A DNA stretch of 64,000 nt from Oscillospiraceae bacterium (GTDB lineage: Bacteria > Bacillota > Clostridia > Oscillospirales > Ruminococcaceae). Below are positions 24,775 through 33,737 of the stretch, in pieces. The notes under the pieces are model-generated. The model saw nothing but the letters and a program-made list of their open reading frames with translations, made no database searches and had not been told where the DNA came from. Made by a program: the position numbers and the translations under genes. The stretch spans positions 48,378-112,377 of the forward strand of contig JAAWDH010000042.1 of assembly GCA_022793675.1 (NCBI GenBank), written 5' to 3'. How positions within the stretch are numbered: the stretch's first letter is position 1; each line of letters starts with the position of its first letter.

Positions 24775-27414
24775 ATGAACAGACATTTTAAGCGCGCTGC
24801 CGCCGTCCTAGCGGCGGCAGCAGTTACGGTCTGCTCTGCTACGACGGCTTTTGCCGTTTGGGAGAAGGGCGACGGCAGCTGGCGCTGGATGGAAAACGGC
24901 CAGCCTGCTATAGGCTGGGAAAAGGTTGACGGCAAATGGTACTATTTTTCTGCTGAAGGTCGGATGCAGACTGGCTGGGTTAAGGATGCCGGGAAATGGT
25001 ATTATTTGAACGCTGGCGGCGACATGGCTTTTGGCTGGCAGCAGCTGGACGGGAAGTGGTATTTCCTGGGCGGCGACGGCAGTATGGCTACAGGTTGGCG
25101 GATGTCGGCTGGGAAATGGTATTTCCTGGACAGCAGCGGCAGTATGGCTACTGGCTGGCGGCTGGTAAACGGGGCCTGGTACTACCTGAATGCCGGCGGC
25201 GATATGGCCGTAGGCTGGACGGACGTAAAAGGCAGCCGCTATTTTATGGACGAAAACGGCGCGATGCAGGCTGGCGTTATTGAAATTGATGGGGATGTCT
25301 ATTACTTTGATGAGAATGGCGTAATGGCGACTGGCCAGGTGGAAATCGGCGGGAAGACCTACCGTTTCGGCAGCAATGGGAAAGCCATTGGCCGCCATCC
25401 CACCCCGGATAAGAGTTTCGGCGAGAAAAAGCCCTCTACGAACCGCCCCTCTTATGGCGGCGGCACGGATACGCCGGATGACGATGATCAGCCGACTACC
25501 CCTCCTGAAGAGGATGTAAATCCGCTGACTACAGCCGTTTCGACTGTCCGGACCGAGGAGTCCGCAGCGCAGATCCGTTTTACAGCCAAGGAGCCGGGGT
25601 ATTTCTACTGTTACATCCCTGGTTCTACGCGGATGCGGGCGGCCGCAGCCGCGCCTGACGAGGATACCATTGTAGAAAATGGCCGTCAGTTTGGCATCAA
25701 AGCAGGGGAAAATGTTATCTCCCTGACCGGCTTGACCGAGGATACTTCCTATACCCTGTATACAGCGGCAGAGAACCTTTATCAGGAAGTCACCGTTTTC
25801 GAACCAGTCGACGTCAGCAAGACGGTAGACCCAGAGGCTGTTGTGGCAGAGAGCGACAAGAATGTTGCGATTGAAAGGGTAACGGCTACTTCCGGCCAAG
25901 TCCTTGTCCAGCTGAGCAGGGCGTTGGATGAGGCGTTGGTTAAAGAGGATTTCAAGATCTATTGCCCTGCTGGTCAGTCAATGACCATCCTTAGCGTGAC
26001 AACTACTGACAATCAAAATTACACGCTGCAAACCACCTATTATCGGGAAAACACCTATTTTATGGAGATTACCCTTCCCGGCGGCAAAACCCTTCAGCAG
26101 TATTTCACCGGCCGCTTTGACTGCCCGGAAATTACCGACCCGTCGACAGAACGGACTGCGGCGGATAAGGCGCTCTTTGTCTTTGCTTCTGACCGGGGCG
26201 GCGATTTGTACTATCTTTTGAAGGAAAAATCCGCTGCCCGTTCCAGCGCCCCTACAGAAGATGAAGTCAAAAAGGGGGCTAAGGCTACCCTTGCTGCCCA
26301 GTTAAACCGGGTGATTATCTCTGGTTTGGCGGCCAATACAGCGTATGACCTTTATTACTTGGCTGTGGATACAGAAGGAAAATCTACGCCAGTCTTAGGC
26401 CCGGTGGCAATTTCGGCAAAAGCTGCCCCGCCGGCCTCTGCTTCCATGATAGGCTGTGCTGCAATTGATGACGACAAGTTCAACGTCATCTTTGACAAGC
26501 CGGTCAGCGGCCTTACCTTGAGCAATTTCGCTCTGAACTGCCCTCGCGGCTCCATAAAGCTGGGCGGCCTGACTACCTCTGACGGCGGCAAAACCTACAC
26601 TGTCAGCCTGAAACCTGGCTCTATGTTCAAAGAAAAGGTGAATTTCACCGTTACTGTTGTCCTGCCCGACGGCAGCGTAACCAAAGGCATCTTCTACACC
26701 GACCTTTACGGGCCTATGCTTTTTGGCATCAGACCCAGCCGCTATGCTGACAATACAGTGGGCGTCATTTGTACTTCTGACCGGCCTGGCTATATTTACT
26801 GTATGCCTTCCGATCTGGACTACGACCCCAACGGCCCGCGGCCCACAGTGGCTGACGTGGTGGCAAACGGCCAGAAATTGCCTTTGGTTGGAGGCAGCAA
26901 TAAGATAACCGTGCCAAATGTCAAGACAACAGATACGACCATCTGGTATGTGACAGAAAATACTGGAGGCATCCAACTGAATTACGTTGACCATTTTGCC
27001 CTGTCGGACGAAATAGTTACACCGCCCGATGAAAGTGAAGCCCCTTATATATTCTCCAGCATTTCTGGGAGTAAGACGCAGATTGACGTTACTATTCGGG
27101 ACCAAAAAGGCAACAGCTATTTTCCACAGATGATCGGAAGCGACGAGGTGTCCGTTTCTGGTACTACTACTTCGGGACAGTCAATGTATAAAGAAGGTTC
27201 TAAATACTTCAGCGTCTCTTCGGATAATAATGGTCCCGAGATTTATCACATCAAAACCTGGGGTGGCTGGGCGTTTGAACCTGGCGATTATACCCTTACT
27301 TGGGAATATGAGGGTTTCTGGTTGAATGAGGAATCCATTGAACCAGATATTCCCGGCGCAACTGTCAGCATTGATTTTACTGTTGGCGCTGATGGAAAAG
27401 TGTCCGCTCGATAA
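24775..27414 (+). CDS. Secreted surface protein with choline-binding-like repeats and beta-rich domains
   Basis: 879 aa. A signal peptide (about 1-27, cut near TTAFA) is followed by nine tandem units of about 20 residues (about 31-210) of the form xxGKWYYFxxxGxMxTGW. These are cell-wall-binding, choline-binding-like repeats that hold proteins on the surface or bind carbohydrate. The last units are degenerate. A charged, Pro/Thr/Asp-rich linker (about 212-250) leads to several beta-sandwich-like segments up to the end, with no sortase motif. No catalytic motif was recognised. It is preceded by AGAAAGGAG and followed by a terminator. Probably an adhesin or scaffold; function not assigned. Confidence 0.82.
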   Translation: MNRHFKRAAAVLAAAAVTVCSATTAFAVWEKGDGSWRWMENGQPAIGWEKVDGKWYYFSAEGRMQTGWVKDAGKWYYLNAGGDMAFGWQQLDGKWYFLGGDGSMATGWRMSAGKWYFLDSSGSMATGWRLVNGAWYYLNAGGDMAVGWTDVKGSRYFMDENGAMQAGVIEIDGDVYYFDENGVMATGQVEIGGKTYRFGSNGKAIGRHPTPDKSFGEKKPSTNRPSYGGGTDTPDDDDQPTTPPEEDVNPLTTAVSTVRTEESAAQIRFTAKEPGYFYCYIPGSTRMRAAAAAPDEDTIVENGRQFGIKAGENVISLTGLTEDTSYTLYTAAENLYQEVTVFEPVDVSKTVDPEAVVAESDKNVAIERVTATSGQVLVQLSRALDEALVKEDFKIYCPAGQSMTILSVTTTDNQNYTLQTTYYRENTYFMEITLPGGKTLQQYFTGRFDCPEITDPSTERTAADKALFVFASDRGGDLYYLLKEKSAARSSAPTEDEVKKGAKATLAAQLNRVIISGLAANTAYDLYYLAVDTEGKSTPVLGPVAISAKAAPPASASMIGCAAIDDDKFNVIFDKPVSGLTLSNFALNCPRGSIKLGGLTTSDGGKTYTVSLKPGSMFKEKVNFTVTVVLPDGSVTKGIFYTDLYGPMLFGIRPSRYADNTVGVICTSDRPGYIYCMPSDLDYDPNGPRPTVADVVANGQKLPLVGGSNKITVPNVKTTDTTIWYVTENTGGIQLNYVDHFALSDEIVTPPDESEAPYIFSSISGSKTQIDVTIRDQKGNSYFPQMIGSDEVSVSGTTTSGQSMYKEGSKYFSVSSDNNGPEIYHIKTWGGWAFEPGDYTLTWEYEGFWLNEESIEPDIPGATVSIDFTVGADGKVSAR

Positions 27415-27432
27415 AATAAACCCAGCTTAAAG

Positions 27433-27465
27433 CGCGGGGGTCTGGTAACCAGGCCCCTGCGTTTT
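27433..27465 (+). terminator. Terminator after the surface protein gene
   Basis: CGCGGGGGTCTGG pairs with CCAGGCCCCTGCG (one mismatch) around TAA, followed by TTTT. Confidence 0.75.
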
Positions 27466-27496
27466 GCATATGGTCCGTAAAAAAGCGCGGAGCTGC

Positions 27497-27586
27497 CGAC
27501 GCAGTAGGCGGGTAAATTTGCGCTGTCACGTACCCGGGCGAATAAAAGTCTTTGCGGAGCTTTCTTCAGAAAGCGACCCGTACTCC
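27497..27586 (+). repeat. Dispersed intergenic repeat A, copy 4
   Basis: CGACGCAGTAGGCG, a variable stretch, GTACCCGGGCGAATAAAAGT, CTTTGCGGAGC, the hairpin GCTTTCTTCAGAAAGC, and CGACCCGTACTCCT. It sits between a terminator and the promoter of the next gene. Confidence 0.88.
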
Positions 27587-27597
27587 TATAAAAAGCG

Positions 27598-27626
27598 TTG
27601 ACATGGCTGAAAAGAAGTGATAAAAT
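27598..27626 (+). promoter_or_regulatory. Promoter of the lipoprotein gene at 27728
   Basis: TTGACA (27598-27603), 17-bp spacer, TAAAAT (27621-27626), starting 12 bp after repeat A copy 4. Confidence 0.8.
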
Positions 27627-27727
27627 AGGATATAAGGGAAAAAGGGCGCATTTTGTCGCCCATAGACTCCGCTGGCACTTAATGCCAATTCCCCGCCTTA
27701 CTCTATATTAAAGGACGTTTTTTTGTC

Positions 27728-28648
27728 ATGAAATATATGCTGCCTATTTTGCTGGCGTGTGTCTTGCTGGCTTTTTCGAGTTGCGGCACGACCGTGTTTA
27801 CGCCAGAGTTCATCGACCCGTCAGACCTGCCATTGGCCTCTGAACCGGCGGCGCTGCCGTCCCAGCCGGAGCCGTCGATTCCCGTGCCTTCGGATGTGCT
27901 GCCGGAGGAAACCCTTCCTTCATCCGAGCCGTCGCTTCTGCCGCCGGCGGTGGCGCTTTGGGAGGACTATGGCAGCGTGTCGGATGAGGGGCGTTTTTTG
28001 CTGCAAGACTATCAGCTGCGCTGCGAGGCGAGCGGCGTCCCTGATGCAGGGGTGTTGGATTATTGCTTGGTGCAGCTTTCGGAGGATTCGCCAGCGGCTG
28101 AACACTTCAATGCCTATTACCAGGCTGACTTGCAGGAATGGAAAGCTTCGGTGGAGGCTACAGTACGGGATAACGCAGCTTTGGCGGAGGACGGCCAGCC
28201 GCTGCAGCGCTACAGCGTCTCTTTTTCAGCGAAGGTATCGGAATGGGGCGGCCTTATCAGCGTAATGCTGGCGGGGGTGCAGTCCTGGGAAGGGGAGACG
28301 CCTTTCCCCTTTGTCATGAATCGCTGTTTTGACGCCCAGACCGGCGAGGCGCTGACGTTGTGGGAGCTTTTTACGTCGGAGCAGCAGCTTGCGGCGGAGC
28401 GTTTGCTTGCGGCGCTGCAAGAACAGGCCGCGGATAGCGCCGTACAGGCAAGAGAGGGCCTTGCAAGCGACGCTTGGCAGCAGGTAGGGGATTTCTTTTC
28501 CCCAGCAGATTTTAGCTGCGGGGAGGATGGGTTCTGCTTTTATCTGTGGGGGCCGGCGCTGCTGGCAAATCCCGCAGAGAATCGCCTTGTCCAGCTGACG
28601 GTCCCATATAGCGCTGTTGAGGATTTGCTGGCTTATCCGTTGGTATGA
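27728..28648 (+). CDS. Lipoprotein of unknown function, DUF3298/RsiV-like fold possible
   Basis: 306 aa. The signal peptide ends in FSSC (Cys19), followed by a Pro/Ser/Glu-rich spacer to about residue 75. The remainder has alternating hydrophobic strands. A stretch from YSVSFSAKVSEWGGLISVML, through CFDAQTGEALTLWELF, to FSCGEDGFCFYLWGPALL resembles the domain found in RsiV and PdaC-type proteins (DUF3298). That assignment is tentative. The protein would be anchored outside the membrane. It has its own promoter and terminator, so it is monocistronic. Confidence 0.75.
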   Translation: MKYMLPILLACVLLAFSSCGTTVFTPEFIDPSDLPLASEPAALPSQPEPSIPVPSDVLPEETLPSSEPSLLPPAVALWEDYGSVSDEGRFLLQDYQLRCEASGVPDAGVLDYCLVQLSEDSPAAEHFNAYYQADLQEWKASVEATVRDNAALAEDGQPLQRYSVSFSAKVSEWGGLISVMLAGVQSWEGETPFPFVMNRCFDAQTGEALTLWELFTSEQQLAAERLLAALQEQAADSAVQAREGLASDAWQQVGDFFSPADFSCGEDGFCFYLWGPALLANPAENRLVQLTVPYSAVEDLLAYPLV

Positions 28649-28650
28649 TT

Positions 28651-28686
28651 CAGCGGGCAGTCGCCAGGAATGGCAGCTGCCCGCTG
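28651..28686. terminator. Hairpin between convergent genes
   Basis: CAGCGGGCAG pairs with CTGCCCGCTG. The T-tail is poor in both directions. It separates the lipoprotein gene from the convergent kinase-like gene. Confidence 0.6.
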
Positions 28687-28690
28687 ATTG

Positions 28691-29842
28691 CTAGGCATCC
28701 TCGCCGATGTCGGCGAGGATGATGTTGATTAGTTCTTGTTGCATACTGGAGAGGGAGAGGCTGGAAAGGTAGTCGCTGGGACAAGCCAGCCGGCGGTCGT
28801 CTTCTTCATCGTCCCGCTGCGCTGGGAGCCGGATTTGCAAATAATACCCAGCTTCGCCAGGAAGGCCGCTTAAAAGCCATTGCCCGTCCTGGAGTTCTAC
28901 TAGCTGGCGGAGGTTGGTACTGGCAACGGAAGCGGGGGTGGGAACAGCGTCGCTGCCTCGCCCTTCAGCCAGCAGCCGGTAGTCGACGGCGTTGTCGTGG
29001 ATACGCAGCAGCAGCGCTCCACTGTCGATTTCCACCGAGATTGTGAGGGCAGGGGTTTTGCCGCTGCTGGCAAAACAGTAACTTAGCCGGAACAGGGCCA
29101 GCAAGGCGGCCGTGAACCGGCGATGGTCAAGCTGGATGTTCCAAGGCTTGGCGTTAGGGTGGACCTTGGCGTCAAATTGCAGCCCGCACTCCATGAAATA
29201 CAGCGTCACGTTGTGGAGCAGCTCGTTAAAAAAACTGTAGCTGTTGAGGCGGGAGAGGATCAGCAGGTCTTTTTCAGGCGGACGGCAGTATTCCTCCATC
29301 TGCATGGCAAAAGAAAGCATCGTGTGGCTGGCCCTTTTGGCGCTGTTGACCTGCTGTTGGAGCAGCTGTATATCCTGTAGCGGAAAAAAGTCGATATTTT
29401 CGTAATTTTCCTGTATGCTGGCAATGCCTTCTTCCAGCTTCAGCAGCTGCAGGCAGGCTTCGCTGACTTGTTCGCGTATCTGGCCAGTCAGCAGGTTGAT
29501 GGAAGGAAGTTCACTTCCGGATGCTCTGCCGGAAGGGGGGTAATATCGTCCCAAAAAGCAGGGCCCATCCCCATCGGCAAAACGGGTCAAAATAAGGCAG
29601 CTGCTGTCTGGCAGGGGAAATTCCCGTTCTTCTTCCTGCCATTTTTTGGGGAATCCTCCCGGGAAACAGCCAGGCAGAAGCTGTGCAATTCCTTTTCCTA
29701 ATACAATCTGTGGGAAGGCGGCCTGCATGGCTGGGCTGGCCCAGGCGACGGTTCCATCTTTTTCTAAGCCAAGGTAGGGGATGGATTGGTTGGACCCCAT
29801 GGCCTGTTTCAACAACTCCAGACATTTCAGCATAACGGACAC
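28691..29842 (-). CDS. Degenerate PAS/histidine-kinase-like protein
   Basis: 383 aa, soluble. Residues about 18-110 resemble a PAS domain (GLEKDGTVAWASPAM). A helical region (about 120-205) with a coiled-coil look stands where HisKA would be, but no HE/HD-R-TP phospho-acceptor box is present. The C-terminal part (about 230-345) resembles the ATPase domain fold (LTISVEIDSGALLLRIHD), without a clear N-box or G-boxes. It is probably a kinase-derived sensor or scaffold without activity. It has its own promoter (29912-29940). Function unknown. Confidence 0.6.
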   Translation of the reverse strand: MSVMLKCLELLKQAMGSNQSIPYLGLEKDGTVAWASPAMQAAFPQIVLGKGIAQLLPGCFPGGFPKKWQEEEREFPLPDSSCLILTRFADGDGPCFLGRYYPPSGRASGSELPSINLLTGQIREQVSEACLQLLKLEEGIASIQENYENIDFFPLQDIQLLQQQVNSAKRASHTMLSFAMQMEEYCRPPEKDLLILSRLNSYSFFNELLHNVTLYFMECGLQFDAKVHPNAKPWNIQLDHRRFTAALLALFRLSYCFASSGKTPALTISVEIDSGALLLRIHDNAVDYRLLAEGRGSDAVPTPASVASTNLRQLVELQDGQWLLSGLPGEAGYYLQIRLPAQRDDEEDDRRLACPSDYLSSLSLSSMQQELINIILADIGEDA

Positions 29843-29911
29843 TCCTTATGGCCCATCTGACCAGTATTGGCTGTAGGCGGGGCGCCCACAGGAAAAGATG
29901 TTCACCTTTAT

Positions 29912-29940
29912 ATTATAGCATGAACAAAGAAAGGTGACAA
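29912..29940 (-). promoter_or_regulatory. Promoter of the degenerate kinase gene
   Basis: Minus strand TTGTCA (29935-29940), 17-bp spacer, TATAAT (29912-29917). Confidence 0.75.
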
Positions 29941-30136
29941 GGGGGAAAAGAAAAAATCTTTGCAGAACTTTGTCGAATAATCCGTCTATATGTTAAACTG
30001 AAATATATAATGGCATATTTAGCGGATAGGTCTTTCCTAAAAAAGACGGCTTTGTTATCATCCCACTGTCGCCGCTTTTCATGCGCAGCGGCTAGGCGGC
30101 CATATGTAAAAAAGTTTCCGGTTCTTTTGAAAGCTG
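29941..30136. other. Intergenic stretch between divergent promoters
   Basis: About 200 bases between the promoter of the kinase-like gene and that of the mreB-like gene. It is AT-rich in its first half. No convincing gene or repeat was seen. Confidence 0.55.
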
Positions 30137-30165
30137 TTGCAATGTAAGCGGAAATCGTGTATAAT
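30137..30165 (+). promoter_or_regulatory. Promoter of the mreB-like gene
   Basis: TTGCAA (30137-30142), 17-bp spacer, TATAAT (30160-30165). Confidence 0.8.
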
Positions 30166-30212
30166 AGGTACATAGCTTGGGCATACAAAAAAGCAAAGAG
30201 GGGGAATCCTAT

Positions 30213-31229
30213 TTGGCAGGGATTGATCTGGGTATCGATTTGGGTACTACGAAAATTATTATCTACCGCAGCGGCAAGGGGATTGTGCTGGAGGAACCGA
30301 GCGTAGTCGCTTATAACAAGCGCACCGAACAGGTGGTGGCGGTAGGGCATGAGGCGCTGCGGATGTTGGGCAGGACGCCGTCCTATATCATCACCGAATG
30401 CCCGGTGCGCGAGGGCGTAATCTCCAACCACTTATTCACCGAGTACCTAATCAAGGAATTTGTGAAAAAGGTTTCCCGCAGCTTTATCATCAAGCCGCGT
30501 ATCGCCATCTGTATCCCATCGGCTATCACCCGGGTGGAAGCTAGGGCAGTGGTGGAGGCTGCCATGAGCGCCGGGGCGCGTAAGGTCTATTTGATTGATG
30601 AGCCAATCGCCGCTGGTATTGGGGCAGGGTTGGACGTCCTTAAGCCTGATGGACAGATGGTGGTGGACGCTGGCGGCGGCACCACGGACATCGCCGTTAT
30701 CTCCCTAGGGGGAATTGTGGTCTCGCACTCCTTGAAAATTGCCGGCAATGTTTTTGATGAAGCGATTGTAAAATATATCCAAAACCGTTATAAACTGGCT
30801 ATTGGCACCATCGTTGCTGAAACCATCAAAAAGGAGATCGGCTGCGTCTTTTCGCCAAGCAAAGCGGTTACCACTCAAGTCAAAGGGCGCAATCTGCTGA
30901 CAGGATATCCGGAGCAGATCACAATCAGCCAGGCGGAACTTTTCGATGTGCTGCGGCCCTATGCAGTGGAAATCGTGCTGGGGGTGCGCAATGTATTGGA
31001 GCGCACGCCGCCAGAGCTGACAGGGGACATTTACCGTAACGGCATTGTGATGACTGGCGGCACCTCCAAGCTTGACGGCCTTGATCGGATGGTGGCGGAG
31101 AACACCGGCGTTTCGGTGCGGTTGGCGGACAAGCCCATCGATTGCGTGGGTATTGGAACTGGGAAGTGTTTTTCGATGATTGGGGAGCTGAAGGAAGGCT
31201 TTGAATGCGCCTCGACTTACTCCCACTAA
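30213..31229 (+). CDS. MreB/Mbl-family actin-like cell-shape protein
   Basis: Bacterial actin homologue, 338 aa, normal length. It polymerises under the membrane and directs lateral wall synthesis. Nucleotide-site motifs: phosphate-1 GIDLGTTKIIIY, phosphate-2 VVDAGGGTTDIAVISLGG, and adenosine motif GGTSKLDGL. I chose the TTG at 30213, with GAGGGGG 8 bases upstream; a TTG at 30177 has no ribosome site. mreC and mreD do not follow, so this is a solitary paralogue, perhaps Mbl or MreBH. A strong terminator follows. Confidence 0.9.
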   Translation: MAGIDLGIDLGTTKIIIYRSGKGIVLEEPSVVAYNKRTEQVVAVGHEALRMLGRTPSYIITECPVREGVISNHLFTEYLIKEFVKKVSRSFIIKPRIAICIPSAITRVEARAVVEAAMSAGARKVYLIDEPIAAGIGAGLDVLKPDGQMVVDAGGGTTDIAVISLGGIVVSHSLKIAGNVFDEAIVKYIQNRYKLAIGTIVAETIKKEIGCVFSPSKAVTTQVKGRNLLTGYPEQITISQAELFDVLRPYAVEIVLGVRNVLERTPPELTGDIYRNGIVMTGGTSKLDGLDRMVAENTGVSVRLADKPIDCVGIGTGKCFSMIGELKEGFECASTYSH

Positions 31230-31257
31230 TAGCCATTAAGAAATTGGTATAAATTTT

Positions 31258-31300
31258 AAAAAGCAGGGTATGTTCCCAAAGAGGAACACCCTGCTTTTTA
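31258..31300. terminator. Bidirectional terminator between mreB-like gene and cysS
   Basis: AAAAAGCAGGGTATGTTCC pairs with GGAACACCCTGCTTTTTA; flanking A and T runs serve both convergent genes. Confidence 0.88.
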
Positions 31301-31319
31301 ATGGTTTGCGGTTTTATTT

Positions 31320-32729
31320 TCAGCCAACGCTCCATACGGTGCCCTCGCGGGTATCCTTGATCTGGATGCCGCGGGCTGCAAGTTCTTCGCGGATAGCGTC
31401 TGCCTGGGCAAAATCCTTGGCCTTTTTGGCGGCGGCTCGTTTGGCAATCTGTTCCTCCGCCCAGGCTGCCAGCTCAGCGTCAACCTCAGCCGCTTTTTCC
31501 TCTTCCAGCAGCCCCAGCGACAGCACCGTATCAAATTCTTCCGCCAGCTTCCGTTTGGATCCAGCCGAAAGCTCCGGCGCTTTCAGCACGTCGAACAGCA
31601 CTGTTAGCGCCATTGAAGTATTGAGGTCGTTGGCCAGCGCCTGGATGAAGCTTTCACGATAAGGGGCCATGGCCGCCTCGTCGGCCTCTCCCTCAGCCAA
31701 AGCTGCAAAGCCCTTTTTCAGCTTGCTGTAGGCCTGGGCGGCGTTGTCCAGCACCTCAAAGCTGAAACGCAGCGGTTTGCGGTAATGCGATTGCAGGCAG
31801 AACATCCGGTAGGCCAATGGGTCGTACCCATTTTTCTCCAGCAGGGAAACCGTTAGGAATTCACCCTTGGATTTGCTCATCTTGCCAGAATCGTCGTTCA
31901 GGTGGCGGACATGGAACCAGTATTTGCACCAAGGATGGCCCAAATAGGCTTCTGACTGGGCAATTTCGTTATTATGGTGGGGGAAGATATTGTCCACCCC
32001 GCCGCAGTGCAGGTCGAGGTATTCGCCCAGGTGCTTCATACTGATGCAGGAGCATTCAATATGCCAGCCAGGATAGCCGAGTCCCCAGGGGCTGTCCCAT
32101 TTAAGTTCCTGGTCGTCGAATTTAGATTTAGTGAACCAAAGGACAAAATCAGTCTTGTTACGTTTATTAGTATCTTCTTCAACGCTGTCGCGGACGCCGA
32201 CCGCCAATTCTTCTTCTTTTTGGTTGCTCAGCACATAGTAATTTTCAAGCTTTCCGGTATCGAAGTAGACGTTGCCGCCGGCTTCGTAAGCAAAGCCGTT
32301 TTCCAGCAGCGCGCCGATAACCCGAATAAAGTCGTCGATGCAATGGGTCGCAGGCTCTACGATATCCGGGCGTTTGATGGCGAGCTTGCGGCAGTCGGAG
32401 AAAAAGGCATTGGCGTAAAAATCAGCGATTTCCAGTACCGTTTTCTTTTCCCTTTTGGCGCCTTTAAGCATTTTGTCCTCGCCGGTATCCGCGTCGCTGG
32501 TCAGGTGTCCGACGTCGGTGATGTTCATGACCCGGGTGACCTGGTAACCCAAAAAACGCAGGAATTTTTCAAGCACATCTTCCATGATGTAGGTGCGCAG
32601 GTTGCCGATATGGGCGAAATGATAGACTGTTGGCCCGCAGGTGTACATCGAAACTTTGCCGTCTTCGCGGGGGACGAACGGCTCCACGGCCCGCGTAAGG
32701 GTATTATAGAGGCTTAGCCTGTTTTCCAT
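31320..32729 (-). CDS. cysS: Cysteinyl-tRNA synthetase
   Basis: Class I aminoacyl-tRNA synthetase, 469 aa, usual length. Zinc ligand Cys31 in TCGPTVY, HIGH-type motif FAHIGN (about 38-43), zinc motif GWHIECSCIS, and KMSKS motif GKMSKSKG are all present. It charges tRNA-Cys in the cytoplasm. It has its own promoter with a short leader, so no T-box control. The C-terminus has the usual tRNA-binding helical region ending in KDTREGTVW. Confidence 0.97.
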   Translation of the reverse strand: MENRLSLYNTLTRAVEPFVPREDGKVSMYTCGPTVYHFAHIGNLRTYIMEDVLEKFLRFLGYQVTRVMNITDVGHLTSDADTGEDKMLKGAKREKKTVLEIADFYANAFFSDCRKLAIKRPDIVEPATHCIDDFIRVIGALLENGFAYEAGGNVYFDTGKLENYYVLSNQKEEELAVGVRDSVEEDTNKRNKTDFVLWFTKSKFDDQELKWDSPWGLGYPGWHIECSCISMKHLGEYLDLHCGGVDNIFPHHNNEIAQSEAYLGHPWCKYWFHVRHLNDDSGKMSKSKGEFLTVSLLEKNGYDPLAYRMFCLQSHYRKPLRFSFEVLDNAAQAYSKLKKGFAALAEGEADEAAMAPYRESFIQALANDLNTSMALTVLFDVLKAPELSAGSKRKLAEEFDTVLSLGLLEEEKAAEVDAELAAWAEEQIAKRAAAKKAKDFAQADAIREELAARGIQIKDTREGTVWSVG

Positions 32730-32768
32730 AATGGTTTTCTCCTTCCTGAAGGGGGTTCTCTGTTTTTA

Positions 32769-32797
32769 AGTATATCACAGCCAACGCTGATTTACAA
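32769..32797 (-). promoter_or_regulatory. cysS promoter
   Basis: Minus strand TTGTAA (32792-32797), 17-bp spacer, TATACT (32769-32774). Confidence 0.78.
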
Positions 32798-32809
32798 CCC
32801 TTTTTTGGG

Positions 32810-32890
32810 AGTACAGCTTAGCAAAGCTAAGCTGCAAAGACTTTTCATTCGCGCCGGAAATCCGGCAAGCCGGATTTCTGCTGCGGATAG
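32810..32890 (-). repeat. Partial or diverged copy of repeat A
   Basis: AGTAC, then AGCTTAGCAAAGCTAAGCT, then GCAAAGACTTTTCATTCGC match the inverted repeat A. The GCTTTCTTCAGAAAGC hairpin is missing. The distal part (CCGGAAATCCGGCAAGCCGG) differs from other copies. Confidence 0.6.
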
Positions 32891-33012
32891 GCATGGCCGG
32901 TTCTCCCGCGGTTACGGGTAAGCGGTTCCAGTTGGCAGCGCTGAACAGCCGCGGCAGAAATGCTATGAGTGCTTGTTTGAGCAGTTGTCTGCAAAAAAAG
33001 ATGAATAGGGTA

Positions 33013-33041
33013 TAGACAAACGGAAAAAAATGCGCTATAAT
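33013..33041 (+). promoter_or_regulatory. Promoter of the sodium pump decarboxylase genes
   Basis: TAGACA (33013-33018), 17-bp spacer, TATAAT (33036-33041). Confidence 0.75.
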
Positions 33042-33047
33042 AGGAGT

Positions 33048-33243
33048 ATCATTAACATGGGGGAGTTTGGTTTACCTGTAAAGGCAGGTATGCTGCCTAG
33101 CCCGCTGGAGCAGCCGGCGGCGCTCTTCAAGTCCCTTTATAGCGCCTCTGCGGAGGCTTTACATATGGATTTAGCCGGACAGCTGAAGGTTATTGGCTTT
33201 CAAGTCTGGCCGGCGGGAAAATTTTCACAAAGGAGATATGATA
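33048..33243 (+). other. Long untranslated leader before the decarboxylase gamma gene
   Basis: About 195 bases lie between the expected transcription start and the ATG at 33244. It can form short stems, for example TTTACCTGTAAA and GCCTCTGCGGAGGC. I recognise no known riboswitch. An open frame from 33058 runs through it but overlaps the next gene and looks non-coding. Confidence 0.4.
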
Positions 33244-33681
33244 ATGGTAAACTGGAATGCAGCATCAAGCGCCATTCTGGCAGTCGCTGCCAAGGAAAAG
33301 GTGGACTGGAATGAAGCATGGGGCACCGTTTTGACGGGTATCGTCATCGTCTTCATCGCTCTGGTTGCCCTGGTTTTGATTGTCATGCTGTTTGGCAAGA
33401 TTTCTGCTTCTGTCACTGAAAAGGCCAAAGCGGTTCCTGCCGCGCCCGCCCCTGCGAAGCCTGCCCCTGCTGCCCCAGCTCCTGTCGCTGCGGCCCCTGC
33501 CGCAGTCCCTGCGGGGGAGGATATGGACGAAATTGCCGCGGTGATCACTGCCGCGCTGGCCACGGTGCTGGCCGGAGAGGAAAGCGGCAAGTCCTATGTG
33601 GTCAAAAGCATCAAACGGGTCAGAAATACCGGCTCGGCTTGGCGCAGCGCCGGCCTTGCTGAAAACTTGAGCAGTTTCTGA
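33244..33681 (+). CDS. Sodium-pumping decarboxylase gamma subunit (OadG family)
   Basis: Small membrane subunit, 145 aa: one membrane helix (about 27-50, GIVIVFIALVALVLIVMLFG), an Ala/Pro-rich flexible linker (about 60-95), and a short C-terminal domain from MDEIAAVITAAL. OadG-type subunits assemble the carboxyltransferase onto the Na+-pumping beta subunit. The start at 33244 is 8 bases after AGGAG; the ATG at 33238 is too close to that site. The beta subunit follows 56 bp later. The alpha subunit and the biotin carrier are not in the window. Confidence 0.78.
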   Translation: MVNWNAASSAILAVAAKEKVDWNEAWGTVLTGIVIVFIALVALVLIVMLFGKISASVTEKAKAVPAAPAPAKPAPAAPAPVAAAPAAVPAGEDMDEIAAVITAALATVLAGEESGKSYVVKSIKRVRNTGSAWRSAGLAENLSSF

Positions 33682-33737
33682 CCGGCGCAGCCTTTTGAGA
33701 TACGTCTCACTATACCACAAAGAAAGGACCTTGAGAG

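Noticed and set aside
32730..32800. T-box leader before cysS
   Set aside because: The promoter at 32769-32797 leaves a leader of under 40 bases, far too short; the same holds for asnA.
33058..33314. Open frame in the decarboxylase leader
   Set aside because: It overlaps the gamma-subunit gene out of frame, lacks a proper ribosome site and has no recognisable sequence.
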